From Naumovozyma dairenensis CBS 421 (lineage: Eukaryota > Ascomycota > Saccharomycetes > Saccharomycetales > Saccharomycetaceae): 64,000 nt of DNA. The position numbers were made by a program, and so were the translations under genes. The stretch is from NCBI RefSeq assembly GCF_000227115.2, contig NC_016480.1, positions 1-64,000 on the forward strand, given 5' to 3'. Below the pieces are notes generated by a model. That model ran no database searches, was not told the DNA's origin, and worked only from the letters and a program-made list of their open reading frames with translations. Shown one piece after another: positions 9,402-20,046 of the stretch (positions within the stretch are counted from its first letter, which is position 1; each line of letters begins with the position of its first letter).

Positions 9402-10814
9402 ATGGGATTCCATACAATTTCTAATGATAAAGATCTGAAAATTTGTGTATTTATGGTTGGTTTACCTGCCACTGGTAAATCCTTTATATCACAAAAAATA
9501 GTAAGGTATCTTTCATGGTTATCTATCCCAGTGAAATGTTTCAACGTTGGACAATCAAGACGAGAATTAGGGGTTGTTTCACCTGATGCTGAATTCTTTA
9601 ATTCTCAAAATGAAGAAAATTATAAGCTTAGACAAAAGGCTCTCTCTAATACTATGGAGCAACTTTTCCAATGGTTTGAGAAGGAAGATGGAACCGTGGG
9701 GATTGTGGATGCTACATGTAGTACTAGAGAGAGACGTCAATGGATTATAAAGCAATGTGAAATGTATGATATTAAACCAATGTTTCTGGAGAGTTGGTGT
9801 AATGATGATGAATTGATTATGAAAAATATTAAGGATATAAATTCTACTTCACCTGATTATACAGATGTAGATCCCATGATGGCAGAATTGGATTTTAAAA
9901 AGAAAATTCAATATTATAAAAATGTTTACGAATCTTTGAATTCTCAAACTGATTCAGAAGTGACTTTTGTTAAATTGATCAATATTTCGGAAGAAGTTAT
10001 AATAAATAAAATCCAAACTTATTTACAAAGTAGGATTGTCTTTTATGTTATGAATATTAGAATAAAACCAAGATGTATATGGTTATCAAGACATGGTGAA
10101 TCAATATATAACGTGGAAAAGAAAATTGGTGGTGATTCCCTTTTATCAGAAAGAGGTTTACAATATGCAAAGAAATTGAAGGAAATGATTGAAGAAAATG
10201 CACCTGGAGAAGATTTGACCGTTTGGACATCTACTTTGAAAAGAACTCAACAAACTGCTCAATATTTAAATTTTAAGAAACTACAATGGAAAGCTCTTGA
10301 TGAATTAGATGCAGGTGTCTGTGATGGAATGACATATGAAGAAATTGAAGAAGTTTATCCAGAAGATTTCAAAGCAAGAGATGAAGATAAATATTTCTAT
10401 AGATATCGTGGTGGTGAATCGTATAGAGATGTGGTTATACGTCTTGAACCAATTATAATGGAGTTAGAACGTCGAGAAAATATATTAATTATAACACATC
10501 AAGCTGTTTTAAGATGTATTTATGCATATTTCATGAATGTTCCACAAGAGGAATCTCCTTGGATGGCAATCCCATTACATACATTGATTAAATTAGAACC
10601 AAGAGCATACGGAACTAAAGTCACTAAAATGAAGGCCAATATACCTGCTGTGAGTACTTATAAGGAGAAAGGTACAAGTCATGTTGGTGAAGCAGATGTA
10701 TCTAATAAGAAAAACGATAAATTTCATAATTTATTAATAAATGCACCAGAGATAATATCTCCAGTGGCATCTTCAACAAATTTAGGAAAATTTGGTGATC
10801 TATCTAAACAATAA
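9402..10814 (+). CDS. FBP26: Fructose-2,6-bisphosphatase (6-PF-2-K/F-2,6-BPase family)
   Basis: Hydrolyses the glycolytic regulator fructose-2,6-bisphosphate. The 470-residue protein has the two usual halves. The N-terminal half is a P-loop kinase domain and the C-terminal half a histidine-phosphatase domain with the nucleophile motif RHGES (His231), DELDAGVCDGMTYEEIEE, RGGESYRDV and ITHQAV (His366). The phosphatase half is almost identical to S. cerevisiae Fbp26. The kinase half departs from family consensus at three motifs: the P-loop reads GLPATGKS (Thr24 where Arg is usual), NVGQSRR (Ser52 for Tyr), and DATCST (Cys106 for Asn). This suggests a protein specialised for the phosphatase reaction. 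Flanked by VPS35 and SSY5 as in S. cerevisiae. Confidence 0.95.
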   Translation: MGFHTISNDKDLKICVFMVGLPATGKSFISQKIVRYLSWLSIPVKCFNVGQSRRELGVVSPDAEFFNSQNEENYKLRQKALSNTMEQLFQWFEKEDGTVGIVDATCSTRERRQWIIKQCEMYDIKPMFLESWCNDDELIMKNIKDINSTSPDYTDVDPMMAELDFKKKIQYYKNVYESLNSQTDSEVTFVKLINISEEVIINKIQTYLQSRIVFYVMNIRIKPRCIWLSRHGESIYNVEKKIGGDSLLSERGLQYAKKLKEMIEENAPGEDLTVWTSTLKRTQQTAQYLNFKKLQWKALDELDAGVCDGMTYEEIEEVYPEDFKARDEDKYFYRYRGGESYRDVVIRLEPIIMELERRENILIITHQAVLRCIYAYFMNVPQEESPWMAIPLHTLIKLEPRAYGTKVTKMKANIPAVSTYKEKGTSHVGEADVSNKKNDKFHNLLINAPEIISPVASSTNLGKFGDLSKQ

Positions 10815-12566
10815 TAACGGGCACGTAAAAATTTAACAAAATTAAATAAACAAAGTAAAGGAAAATATTCTTATTTTGTCATAGCTAATTTCAATAGGGT
10901 TTGAAACTACTATAGTTATCAGTAAGTTCTGATATAACCATTATATGAACCGAAAAAAATATAAAATTCAAGGGCTATGTACATTCTTACAATGAAAACT
11001 AATGATATGGATTATATTCTTGAGTATTTAAAGCAAGTATGGATTTATTTATTATGAATCAAATGTTATATACTTCATATAGTTGTTTGTTTTTTTCTCT
11101 GTTTTTTGTCTTATAGTGAAAGTATACTTTGTCGGAACTTATAATGGTCGAATGTTCAAACGGTTATTGGCGCTGACTGAGGGGTTTCTACGTTTTTGTG
11201 TCACTGAGTTTGCCTACTACCTATTGCAGTAGTTGTACTTGGGTAGTTATATATTCGTCCACAATTCTTTTAAATAATAGTGACGAAAATCATGAGGAAA
11301 GTTCAAAAAAGTAATCATTTTTCCAATGCAGGAGATGGATTCTCGTTGTATTCAAGTGACAAAATGTTCCTTGAATAACGGCTATATACGTTCTTTATAT
11401 GATATCACGTAGAATTATTCACTTTTAATATAAAGAGGTCTGGTTGAATTTGTTGATGATAGACTTCGATGTAAAGATATATTTGAGTATCTTGTGTTTA
11501 CGAGGGCCAACGTCTTGAAAATCGAGTCTAGTCTATAGAAAGTCAATACTATCATAATTTACAGAACTTCAGCTATTTGAGAATGCAGAAAGAATTTCTT
11601 CGTAGCACATAGACATTTCTTCATCTGTGACAACCGTCATTCCTTTCTTCCTTCACTAAGTGTTTTCTGTAATGACATAATAATAAAACCTCTATGTAAT
11701 TGATGTTATATCTTATAGGTGAGTCACCTATCTATTCTACACTATATACTAATTATGACACATTTTTTCTTCCAATCGCCATAAATTAAAATAAAAAAAA
11801 TAAAAAGTGTGGCGTCAGGAGAAACTTGTTGAGCTCGAATTTTCGAATTGTACCTAGTTTACAAATTTTAACAGTACCAAGAAAGATAGATCATATGTGC
11901 CATTGTAGAATCTCTGTTTGTGATTTTACAGTTGAATATATAATATTTTTTTAACTTTGAATACACTTGTAACGCTCGCCAATTAAAGATGATCACCCTA
12001 AAATAAAAGAGAACTTGAAAACAACTACAAAAAAGTACAAGTTGCACAATAGCGGAGCAAGTAAAGAAAATTAGGACTATTGCGTTTACATATGAACACT
12101 CGAAGGTATATACTATTATTATTAATGTGTAGGTAAGTTTATAGCCTTTGTATATTATATTATATTATATAGGGCACCATTTGGGATTCTACCTACTGTG
12201 TTTTCACTGTCCGGCCAGCGCACTGTAAACGCCATACATAAGGCATCAAACTTAAAATTAAATCAAGTGAAGTGAAGTGAAGAAATCCGTATGGCATTTA
12301 ATTAAATGTGATGAATATATCTATATCTGTAAAGGTTTTTCAATACCACACTAATTTGTACTTAATATAATACCACAATTTTCTTCTGGGAAAGTCCGTG
12401 CATACCCTCGAATCTTGTTAATTCCTTGAGAGCCATTCATCTCTCAAAATTTATTTAAATCTTCAAGAATTTTTTTGCATGGTTTTATACTTTGACCAAT
12501 AACTGTTCTCATACCGCAAAGTCCATTAATTAGGTACATAGAAACCAGCTAATAGCTACAACAATT
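10815..12566. other. Intergenic FBP26-SSY5
   Basis: About 1.75 kb with no open frame above background and no tRNA A/B-box pair that I could find. There are small simple repeats: TATAT-type pentamers near 12150-12172 and GTGAA units near 12267-12282. The last 150 bases form the SSY5 leader. Confidence 0.5.
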
Positions 12567-14822
12567 ATGGTTAGAAGATTATTCAATTTCAATAGGAAAA
12601 ACAATTATAACGATAATGATCACAATAAGGAAAATAATTCGAGCTCGCCTCAAAATGTCCCATTAGATGCAAGACCTCAAATATCTTCATTTGATGAGGA
12701 TGATAATATTACTGAAGCAGAAGAACAAGAAACGAAACCATCATCTTCAATATTCTCAAAAGGTAGATCGACATATCATACAAGTAACTCGTCTGATTTT
12801 AGTAGTGCTTTCCATTCACAAAAAAATACTCATACCAAATTACAAACAAGCTCCTCTACACATTTCGGAGATGTAGGCAAACCATTAAAAGTATTGCAAA
12901 CTCATAGATTAGATTCTTTAAATATTGTCCCTGAAGAAGAGCCAGAGATAATACTTCCTGATGTCACACGATCATCAACTACTGGTCATACAGAGCCAAC
13001 ACAATTTGTAGAACCTAGTTTTGATTCACAGGCTAAAGCTATTGCAATACCGCAACAGTCTCAACCACAAACTCTAAATCATGCAACTTCTACAAAAGAT
13101 TATCAATCTGTAACAGATCGTTCAAATATAGATGCGGTAAAGAAAGAACTACATATATTAGAAACAAATCTATCTGATCTAATGGATGATATTCATCAAA
13201 ATGTAACAAATATATCAAAAGCTGTTATTGAATCAATTGAATTCTTCAAAGATTTTACTTTAAATTTCGATGAATTGAAACTTCCCAAGACTTACAAGTT
13301 CAATTTCCAAAATAACTATTCTTTAAGAGTCATCACGAAAATTGTATTACATTTCATTGACAATTTATTGATTTCAGATGGACTTAGTAATTCAAGATCA
13401 ATCCTTTTAAGAAGATACATGTATTTCCTTAAGAAATTGGACATTAGTATTTTATCTAATGATGAAACTACTAATGATACAGATTATTTTACAACAATAA
13501 ACAATTTGAATAGCAGTAACATGTCATCACATCCTTTACCACATATGACAAATTTTTGTATCACTGAAGAATCGAATTTTCCAAGCACAATTAAAATTGG
13601 AGAAATAATGAATAAATTAACTAGGACAAATTCATCCACAATTTCAGAACAAGAAGGTTCTTTCATAGCACCAATATTAAGAGGTTTAAGTAAAAACTCC
13701 GCTATATTAACTATAATGTTTGGTATTCCGAACTTAAAACAAGATCATTTAGAAATGGTTAAAGTGTTATATTCATTATTCCCAGATGTTCATTTCTATT
13801 GTTGTAAAGATTATATCAAACCATGTGCTGATATTCTAAATCTACAACAAGAACAAAATATATCATCATCATCAACAACAACAAACCACCTTTTCGATAA
13901 TATACCGCCATCGTCAGTGTCACAATCACGATATCAATTTTCTCCTCCTTATAGAGTCGCACCTAATCCATTACAACCACCAATCTCTATGTCAATATCA
14001 AGAGATGAAAACACTAAAATAACTGGGACTTTAGGTGGTTATATATTCCCACAAATTGATGAATCAAACGCCAAACTATCGAAATTTGCTGGCTCAACTT
14101 TCGCTATAACATGTGCTCATGTAGTTCTTTCCGAATCTCAAGAATTCCCTAATGTTTCAATACCTTCAACAATACTTCAAACAGCATATAAAACTACATT
14201 AATTAACGAAGCTAATAAGTACCCTAAAAATTCTAAAGAACAGGTGGCATTCATAGAAGAAGCTTCTCACGTAGAAAGAAACATTGAATGGCAAAAAAAT
14301 AATAAATTTGGTCAAGTAGTTTGGGGTGAAAGATCAATAATTGATCAAAAATTATCTGATTTTGCAATAATTAAAGTTGATGGGAAATATCATTGTGAAA
14401 ATACAATAGGTATTGATCCAAAATCTATACCAGATCCAACTTTAAGATTCCAAAACACTTTAGTCAAGAAGAAAATCTTAAAAGTGAAATCCGGATTGAA
14501 AGTTTTCAAAATTGGTTCTTCAAGTAATTTCACAACGGGACAAATTAACGGTGCGAAAATCGTTTATTGGGCAGATGGGAAATTACAAAGTAGTGAATTC
14601 ATTGTATCTTCTCCTTCTCCAATGTTCGCCACTGCAGGTGATTCAGGGGCTTGGATATTGACTAAATTGGAGGATCATGTTGGGTTAGGTGTTGTGGGAA
14701 TGTTACATTCGTATGATGGTGAACAGAAACAATTTGGGTTGTTTACTCCCATTAGTAATATCATGGAAAGATTGAATACTGTTACAGGTATTCAATGGGA
14801 TATAGACAGACCAGTTAAATAA
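12567..14822 (+). CDS. SSY5: SPS-sensor endoprotease Ssy5
   Basis: Chymotrypsin-like serine protease of the plasma-membrane Ssy1-Ptr3-Ssy5 amino-acid sensor. In S. cerevisiae it clips the N-terminal inhibitory domains of Stp1 and Stp2. The protein has 751 residues (699 in S. cerevisiae). A disordered Ser/Asn/Gln-rich prodomain comes first (about residues 1-190), followed by a conserved helical prodomain, then the catalytic domain. The triad is readable: His518 in TCAHVVLS, Asp598 in LSDFAIIKVD and Ser693 in AGDSGAW. An SSSTTTN low-complexity insert lies near residues 432-440. Family members cleave their own prodomain and stay associated with it; the cleavage point cannot be fixed here. The order FBP26-SSY5-FAR1 matches S. 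cerevisiae. Confidence 0.95.
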   Translation: MVRRLFNFNRKNNYNDNDHNKENNSSSPQNVPLDARPQISSFDEDDNITEAEEQETKPSSSIFSKGRSTYHTSNSSDFSSAFHSQKNTHTKLQTSSSTHFGDVGKPLKVLQTHRLDSLNIVPEEEPEIILPDVTRSSTTGHTEPTQFVEPSFDSQAKAIAIPQQSQPQTLNHATSTKDYQSVTDRSNIDAVKKELHILETNLSDLMDDIHQNVTNISKAVIESIEFFKDFTLNFDELKLPKTYKFNFQNNYSLRVITKIVLHFIDNLLISDGLSNSRSILLRRYMYFLKKLDISILSNDETTNDTDYFTTINNLNSSNMSSHPLPHMTNFCITEESNFPSTIKIGEIMNKLTRTNSSTISEQEGSFIAPILRGLSKNSAILTIMFGIPNLKQDHLEMVKVLYSLFPDVHFYCCKDYIKPCADILNLQQEQNISSSSTTTNHLFDNIPPSSVSQSRYQFSPPYRVAPNPLQPPISMSISRDENTKITGTLGGYIFPQIDESNAKLSKFAGSTFAITCAHVVLSESQEFPNVSIPSTILQTAYKTTLINEANKYPKNSKEQVAFIEEASHVERNIEWQKNNKFGQVVWGERSIIDQKLSDFAIIKVDGKYHCENTIGIDPKSIPDPTLRFQNTLVKKKILKVKSGLKVFKIGSSSNFTTGQINGAKIVYWADGKLQSSEFIVSSPSPMFATAGDSGAWILTKLEDHVGLGVVGMLHSYDGEQKQFGLFTPISNIMERLNTVTGIQWDIDRPVK

Positions 14823-15571
14823 ATATTTTTTAATTCTTATATTCATAAAAACTATATAGTCATATGTATTTATTATCATTTTTAAAAAGCACTTTACAAA
14901 AAAACAATAACTTGCCCATTGACAGCCAATTCTTTCAAGAATTTAGTAACAATTAAAACCCCGGGGCTGTTAATAAAATGATGAATAAATATACTTCAAG
15001 CTGTATTGCTCGTCCCCATTATTATAGAATACCCAGTATTTTTAATAGCAAGTAACGCGAAAATCCCAAAGAAGCAATGAGGGAAGTGCAAGCATAAAGA
15101 AAACTGCGGTCATTTCTATTTGGCAGAGTATCAATTGTGTAGGTAAAACAACAAGCTTCCTTTATTTCCATCAGATGCTAAGAAACGCCTGCATAAACCG
15201 GGATGTTTCAGATCTCAAGCTGAGATTTCTCGAGAAGGAAATTTGATGTAAATTTTTACATAGCAATTTCTCAAGGCCCTGCGGCATTTTACTGTACTCC
15301 ATCTTTGTCCCTTGAAAGAAAATTCCTAAATGAGTAAAAAAAATATATTACGACGCTGAACTTCAATAAATATTACCTACATATGTATGTCTCAATCAAT
15401 TTCAATCCTTGAAGTTATATATACTTCGTTTCCATTTTGTTGCAGTTTTTTTTTACTTCCCTCTCTTTTGTATAACTTTCGTCTTAAAGTTGTTCAAGGA
15501 ACAAGGTTGATAAACTCCGACATACTGCACCAACGATTCCTTCAATAAAAATACAATAATAATTTATTAAA
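14823..15571. other. Intergenic SSY5-FAR1
   Basis: Contains the FAR1 promoter. One TGTTTCA (pheromone response element, reverse orientation) is at 15204-15210. The leader close to the start is T-rich (CAGTTTTTTTTTACTTCC). No gene is seen. Confidence 0.5.
15204..15210 (-). promoter_or_regulatory. Pheromone response element, FAR1 promoter
   Basis: TGTTTCA on the plus strand is TGAAACA on the minus strand, the Ste12 binding core, about 360 bases before the FAR1 start. FAR1 is pheromone-induced in S. cerevisiae. A single 7-base match has limited weight. Confidence 0.35.
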
Positions 15572-17869
15572 ATGCAATTGACCACTCCAACAAGGTTTGC
15601 ATTTGATAAGAGAGTGCATTCTCCACCTAGTATCGAAAGGGAGAATAGTAAATCATCTCCTAGTAAATTTTTAAGAAGTTTATCAGGTAAAGCTTTCAGA
15701 AACAAAACTCCAAATCTTAAACTAAAACAAAATGATACTTTCCAAATACCAAATACTGTTACACCTAGTTCTACTTTAAGAATGTCAAAAAGGCAAAATG
15801 TTCCCAAACCTTTGGACCTCTCTAAACCATTATCTCCTCCACCAAGTCTACAAAAATCAACGTCAATATCATCATTATCATCATCGAATCAGAAAAAGAA
15901 TTCAAGAGCATCTCTAGATTTCTCTCTTGATTCATTGAATTCACCAGTAAATATTTTTCCTTCAAGATATCCAAAAAATTTAACTTCTTCATTATTAAGA
16001 GAAACAATATCAGCAAATTCAACACTAAATACTAATGATAACATTGTAATTTGTACAGATACCAATGAAGATCCATATTTAGAAGAAGATTCTCCAACAT
16101 ATTTATCAAGTTTGAGACGTAATGTTAAAACCACGAATTCTGGACCAAAGAAATATATTGGAGAGAAATGTTCCATGTGTGAAGAAATGATTAATTATAC
16201 ATTCCAAGGTGAGAAAGTCTTAGAATTAACTTGTAATCATATTAGTCATTATGAATGTTATTTAACCATTTTGGATTCTATATATTTTAATGAAAAATTC
16301 CCTGATTGTAAAATTTGTCATAAGATGGTGAAACCAAAGGATGATGAACTGTTACAAGAAATGGGGTCTAAAATATTAACAGGATTGGATTCGAATCAAC
16401 ATAAAATGGACAATGATATCACCATGAATATAGAAACTGGAATTGGACCCACTCAAGAACAATGGTTAAATTTGAATTCTGCAAGGGGAGGTTCTGGATC
16501 ATTTGGGATACCACAATTTACACCTCGAGATCAAGTTATTCATACAGCTGATATATCTTCAAATGGGTTTAGAACTCCCTTACTATCTTCCACAAATGAT
16601 GCTGTGTTTTCGAGACATCCAGTTCAAAACACTGAGTTATTTAACCATACATTGGAAGACGAACAGAGGCAGGACATTGATAATGGGCTTGATTATGAAT
16701 TGAATATATTCTTGGCCCCTGATGATATAAAGATGGATTGTACAAATAAGGGTCACCAAGAATTTAACCCCGAGGATGAAGTAGAGTTAAGAAACAGGAT
16801 CAACCAATATTTTGAAAGTAAAGAATGTGGTTCCATAATTATGATAAGAAGAGTAAAATATTCAACAGATGGTGAACAATGGACTGACTCAATAATATAT
16901 TTTTATGAGAATTATATTTTACTGTTTGATTGTAATTTTGCACATAATGATTTGATTGAAAAGAAACTTTTAGGAAAGATACCAATGGACCAGTTGTATA
17001 AAGTGACAGAGTTCAATTCGAACGAACTTTTATTGGATTTGAAAAGTACTGTATTACCTGAGGTTTATTTACAGTTTCCATCAGTTTTCAGTGAAACGCT
17101 AAGTTCCAAGTGGAAGTATTATTTGGAGAAAATTAATAATTGTGATGTTAAACCAATTGAAGAAGGGTGTTTCCCAACTTTAAATCAGTTAACTGTTACT
17201 GCATGGGATATTATACCAATAAGTTTTATTGAGAAAATAAATCAATTGTACAGTGCTGATCAAATTAGTAAACCATGGGAAATAATAAATAGAAATGTTC
17301 CTTTAGAGGTTATTATTTGTTTGAACCTCTCTTGTGCTATTGAAGATGAGCAAGATAAGTATCAACTGTTCTTGCGGGAAGCATTGGCGACTATACGATC
17401 CAATTTGAATAAAGAAGACAAATTTGGTTTAGTTTTAGTTGGTAAAGATGGTAGTGGTAATATAGGAGAATATGGAACATTTATTGGTACTATTGAGAAT
17501 GAGTGGGATGGATGGGATGATATTATTGATAATATGACGATTATAAAAAAAGAAGTTTTCATTGATTCTTCCAAAGAATTATTGAAGATGTTAGAAGCGG
17601 GTTGTAAGATAGCATGTACCTCCGATAATAATATTCCAGAAGATGGTGGTGAACAAAAGGTTGTGAAACAAATGATTATTTTACGATCATCAAATGAAGA
17701 ACCCATTTTTGAAAATGAGAAAGAGACAAAAAAGTTGAAAAGATTTGAAGATCAAATACGAAAAGATTACCAATTCAATATTTTAACGATATCCGTTGAT
17801 GATATAGCAAATGATTATACTGCCAAGTTTGAGAGTATTATCAATGAATTACATAGAAGTTTGGCCTGA
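15572..17869 (+). CDS. FAR1: Far1, CDK inhibitor and mating-polarity scaffold
   Basis: Arrests the cell cycle in G1 on pheromone by inhibiting Cln-Cdc28 and links Gβγ to Cdc24 for polarised growth. The N-terminus keeps the S. cerevisiae pattern: TPTRFAFDKRVHSPPS with minimal CDK sites, then SPSKFLRSLSGKAFR (a basic helix used for membrane and nuclear targeting) and SKRQNVPKPLDLSKPLSPPP. The RING-H2 runs from Cys200 (CSMCEEM) through CNHISHYECY to CKICHKM near residue 250 and is the Gβγ-binding domain. A PH-like domain follows (about 420-540) and then a von Willebrand-A-like fold with VLVGKDGSGNIGEYGTFIG. At 765 residues it ends earlier than the 830-residue S. cerevisiae protein. Confidence 0.95.
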   Translation: MQLTTPTRFAFDKRVHSPPSIERENSKSSPSKFLRSLSGKAFRNKTPNLKLKQNDTFQIPNTVTPSSTLRMSKRQNVPKPLDLSKPLSPPPSLQKSTSISSLSSSNQKKNSRASLDFSLDSLNSPVNIFPSRYPKNLTSSLLRETISANSTLNTNDNIVICTDTNEDPYLEEDSPTYLSSLRRNVKTTNSGPKKYIGEKCSMCEEMINYTFQGEKVLELTCNHISHYECYLTILDSIYFNEKFPDCKICHKMVKPKDDELLQEMGSKILTGLDSNQHKMDNDITMNIETGIGPTQEQWLNLNSARGGSGSFGIPQFTPRDQVIHTADISSNGFRTPLLSSTNDAVFSRHPVQNTELFNHTLEDEQRQDIDNGLDYELNIFLAPDDIKMDCTNKGHQEFNPEDEVELRNRINQYFESKECGSIIMIRRVKYSTDGEQWTDSIIYFYENYILLFDCNFAHNDLIEKKLLGKIPMDQLYKVTEFNSNELLLDLKSTVLPEVYLQFPSVFSETLSSKWKYYLEKINNCDVKPIEEGCFPTLNQLTVTAWDIIPISFIEKINQLYSADQISKPWEIINRNVPLEVIICLNLSCAIEDEQDKYQLFLREALATIRSNLNKEDKFGLVLVGKDGSGNIGEYGTFIGTIENEWDGWDDIIDNMTIIKKEVFIDSSKELLKMLEAGCKIACTSDNNIPEDGGEQKVVKQMIILRSSNEEPIFENEKETKKLKRFEDQIRKDYQFNILTISVDDIANDYTAKFESIINELHRSLA

Positions 17870-17924
17870 ATTGAAATCGAACCATATATATCATGAATAA
17901 AGGTGTACAATGTTCTTCCAAGGA

Positions 17925-17926
<2 letters not shown>

Positions 17927-17959
<33 letters not shown>
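17927..17959. repeat. TA dinucleotide microsatellite
   Basis: Uninterrupted TA run of about 16 units after the FAR1 stop. Confidence 0.9.
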
Positions 17960-17961
<2 letters not shown>

Positions 17962-18926
17962 AAAAAATTTGCAATGGTCACTACGTACGCATTAGGGATT
18001 AGTGCTCATTTAGAAGAAAGTATTACCGACTTATTCCAGGTAGCTAGGTTGTGAATATACGCGCGTTATAAAAATCTCTGACTGGTGCAGGTATTAATTA
18101 ATAAACAATATTATCTGTTTCAATGCTGTTCTTTTCCTTACAATATAAGAGCTCTTCAGTTTACCGTCTGCTTCTCTCGATGGCACGCCTAACTTTATGT
18201 TTATCCTCTGCTATACCTCTGTATTATATATGATCATTGTTGGCCTTTACTATATAGAGAAACGAGGCTGAGAAAACGCGGCCTTCCATATCAAAATGCA
18301 TTTTTTCATATGCAATTAATTATAACTAGGATGAGAGCCTACATAAACGTGCTTATAAAAATAACTCGCAATTTTAATTAAAATAACTTAACATACGTAC
18401 AAACGTACAGACGTAGTAAATAAATACTATATTATATTATGAAGACCCTGGGCGGCTAAATATACCTTTCCCCTTCACTTAAGTAAGCGAGTATTCATTC
18501 TTGTGCTAAAGTCTCGGTGTGGCCGACGCCGCGTTTTCGTTTTTTTGTTTCTTTCCGCGTCTGGCCCAAAATCCGTTTGTTTCATCGTTATTTATAGACA
18601 CTACCTCACACAGAGAGACAGTGGCATAAATAAGCAATAGGTAGTAGGCCCGCGTCTCAGCTACCTACCTTATACATAAGTACTTGCCTCCTTCACACGA
18701 TACCTTCTGGCTCCATTATGTCCCGGGTAACGAATCTCTGTCAACCGATTGAACGAGCTCGTATGTTTGTACGTACTTTAAAAAAAATTCTGCTCGGAAA
18801 GGCATTCCTTATTAATACTAGAAAGCACCGTACAGGCACCTGGTTAGTTCTTTACTCACACGAGAAGCACCACATGAACTAGGCACACCGCTTTCCCCCC
18901 CTTTGGCTCTTTCCGCGGCCCGAAGG

Positions 18927-18933
18927 TTTCGCG
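18927..18933 (-). promoter_or_regulatory. SCB-like site upstream of CIS3
   Basis: TTTCGCG is CGCGAAA on the minus strand and fits the SBF (Swi4/Swi6) consensus CRCGAAA. It lies about 440 bases before the CIS3 start. In S. cerevisiae several cell-wall genes respond to SBF. This is a short single match, so support is modest. Confidence 0.35.
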
Positions 18934-19374
18934 ATTTTCCCGAATAAACATAAATAGGTTACGTAAAACAAATTCCCAGGCGCTTCTGCGTATTTTTCTC
19001 CTGTTCCGTGGAAAACGATAGACGCGCCCACCGAAAGAGGAAACAGCAACTTCCTCGAAGAATGCGAAAAACATGAAATGACAACAAACAATATTGAAAG
19101 AAAAATACAGAAATGAAAATATTGGACAAAACGCCCTATTGAGTGGATTGATGCTGGGGATTCAGAACTATATAAAGTAATTAGCGTGTAAGCTTGAGAA
19201 TTTTTTAGCATGATTATTCTTATTTCTTGATTTTTTATGTAACACATTTTACAAATAATCAAGAAATAAACCAACTACAAAATTTAATTTCCAAGAAATT
19301 ATAATTTATTCATTCGTTATACACATTTTATTCCTTCGTTTTCACACATATATCTAATAATACTCCAATAAAAA

Positions 19375-20046
19375 ATGCAATTCAACAAGATCGCTTTAGC
19401 TGCCACCGTTGCTGCAACCACCGTCTCTGCCGAAGGTTACACCCCAGGTAACCCATGGTCCACTTTGACTCCAACTGCCACTTACAGCTGTGGTGTTGCT
19501 CAATTTACTTCTTCTTTCGGTATTGCCGTTAAGGAAATCGCTTCTACTTCCGCTGCTAAAGCTAAGAGAGATGTTGTTTCCCAAATTGGTGATGGTCAAA
19601 TCCAAGCTGTTGCCACCACCACTTTGAAGCCAACCACTACTACTACTACTTCTAAGACTTCTACCACTTCCACCTCTTCTGCTTCCAAGACTTCTTCTTC
19701 TGCTTCCTCATGTGCTGCTTCTGCCACTGTCACTCCAAAGGATAGCTCTTGTAAGAACTCTGGTACTTTACAATTAACCTTAGAAGACGGTGTCTTAACT
19801 GACGCTAAGGGTAGAATCGGTGCTATTGTTTCCAACAGACAATTCCAATTCGATGGTCCACCACCACAAGCTGGTTCTATCTACGCTGCCGGTTGGACCA
19901 TCACTGAAGAAGGTAACTTGGCCCTAGGTGACAGCGATGTCTTCTACCAATGTCTATCTGGTAACTTCTACAACTTATACGACCAAAACATTGCTGAACA
20001 ATGTACTCCAATCAATTTGGAAGTTGTCTCTTTAGTTGACTGTTAA
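19375..20046 (+). CDS. CIS3: PIR cell-wall protein, CIS3-like, single repeat
   Basis: Covalently linked cell-wall mannoprotein of the PIR family, 223 residues (S. cerevisiae Cis3 has about 227). Residues 1-19 form a signal peptide. A Kex2 site (Lys64-Arg65) precedes a single PIR repeat ([10 protein letters not shown]), whose first Gln in the DGQ motif is the residue joined to β-1,3-glucan in the family. Then comes a Thr/Ser linker for O-mannosylation. The C-terminal domain has the family cysteine spacing C-66-C-16-C-12-C and ends in Cys. Codons are strongly biased to preferred yeast codons (TCC/TCT, GCC/GCT, GGT), which suggests high expression. It is the first gene of a three-gene PIR cluster placed as CIS3-HSP150-PIR5 in S. 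cerevisiae. Confidence 0.92.
   Translation: MQFNKIALAATVAATTVSAEGYTPGNPWSTLTPTATYSCGVAQFTSSFGIAVKEIASTSAAKAKRDVVSQIGDGQIQAVATTTLKPTTTTTTSKTSTTSTSSASKTSSSASSCAASATVTPKDSSCKNSGTLQLTLEDGVLTDAKGRIGAIVSNRQFQFDGPPPQAGSIYAAGWTITEEGNLALGDSDVFYQCLSGNFYNLYDQNIAEQCTPINLEVVSLVDC

Larger units (their letters stand above)
17870..19374. other. Intergenic FAR1-CIS3
   Basis: About 1.5 kb. A TA run of 33 bases (17927-17959) lies just after FAR1. The section at about 18480-18940 is richer in GC than its surroundings and has repeated CTACCTAC/GTAGGTA motifs. A TTTCGCG is at 18927. No protein gene or tRNA is apparent. The last 100 bases are the CIS3 leader. Confidence 0.5.
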
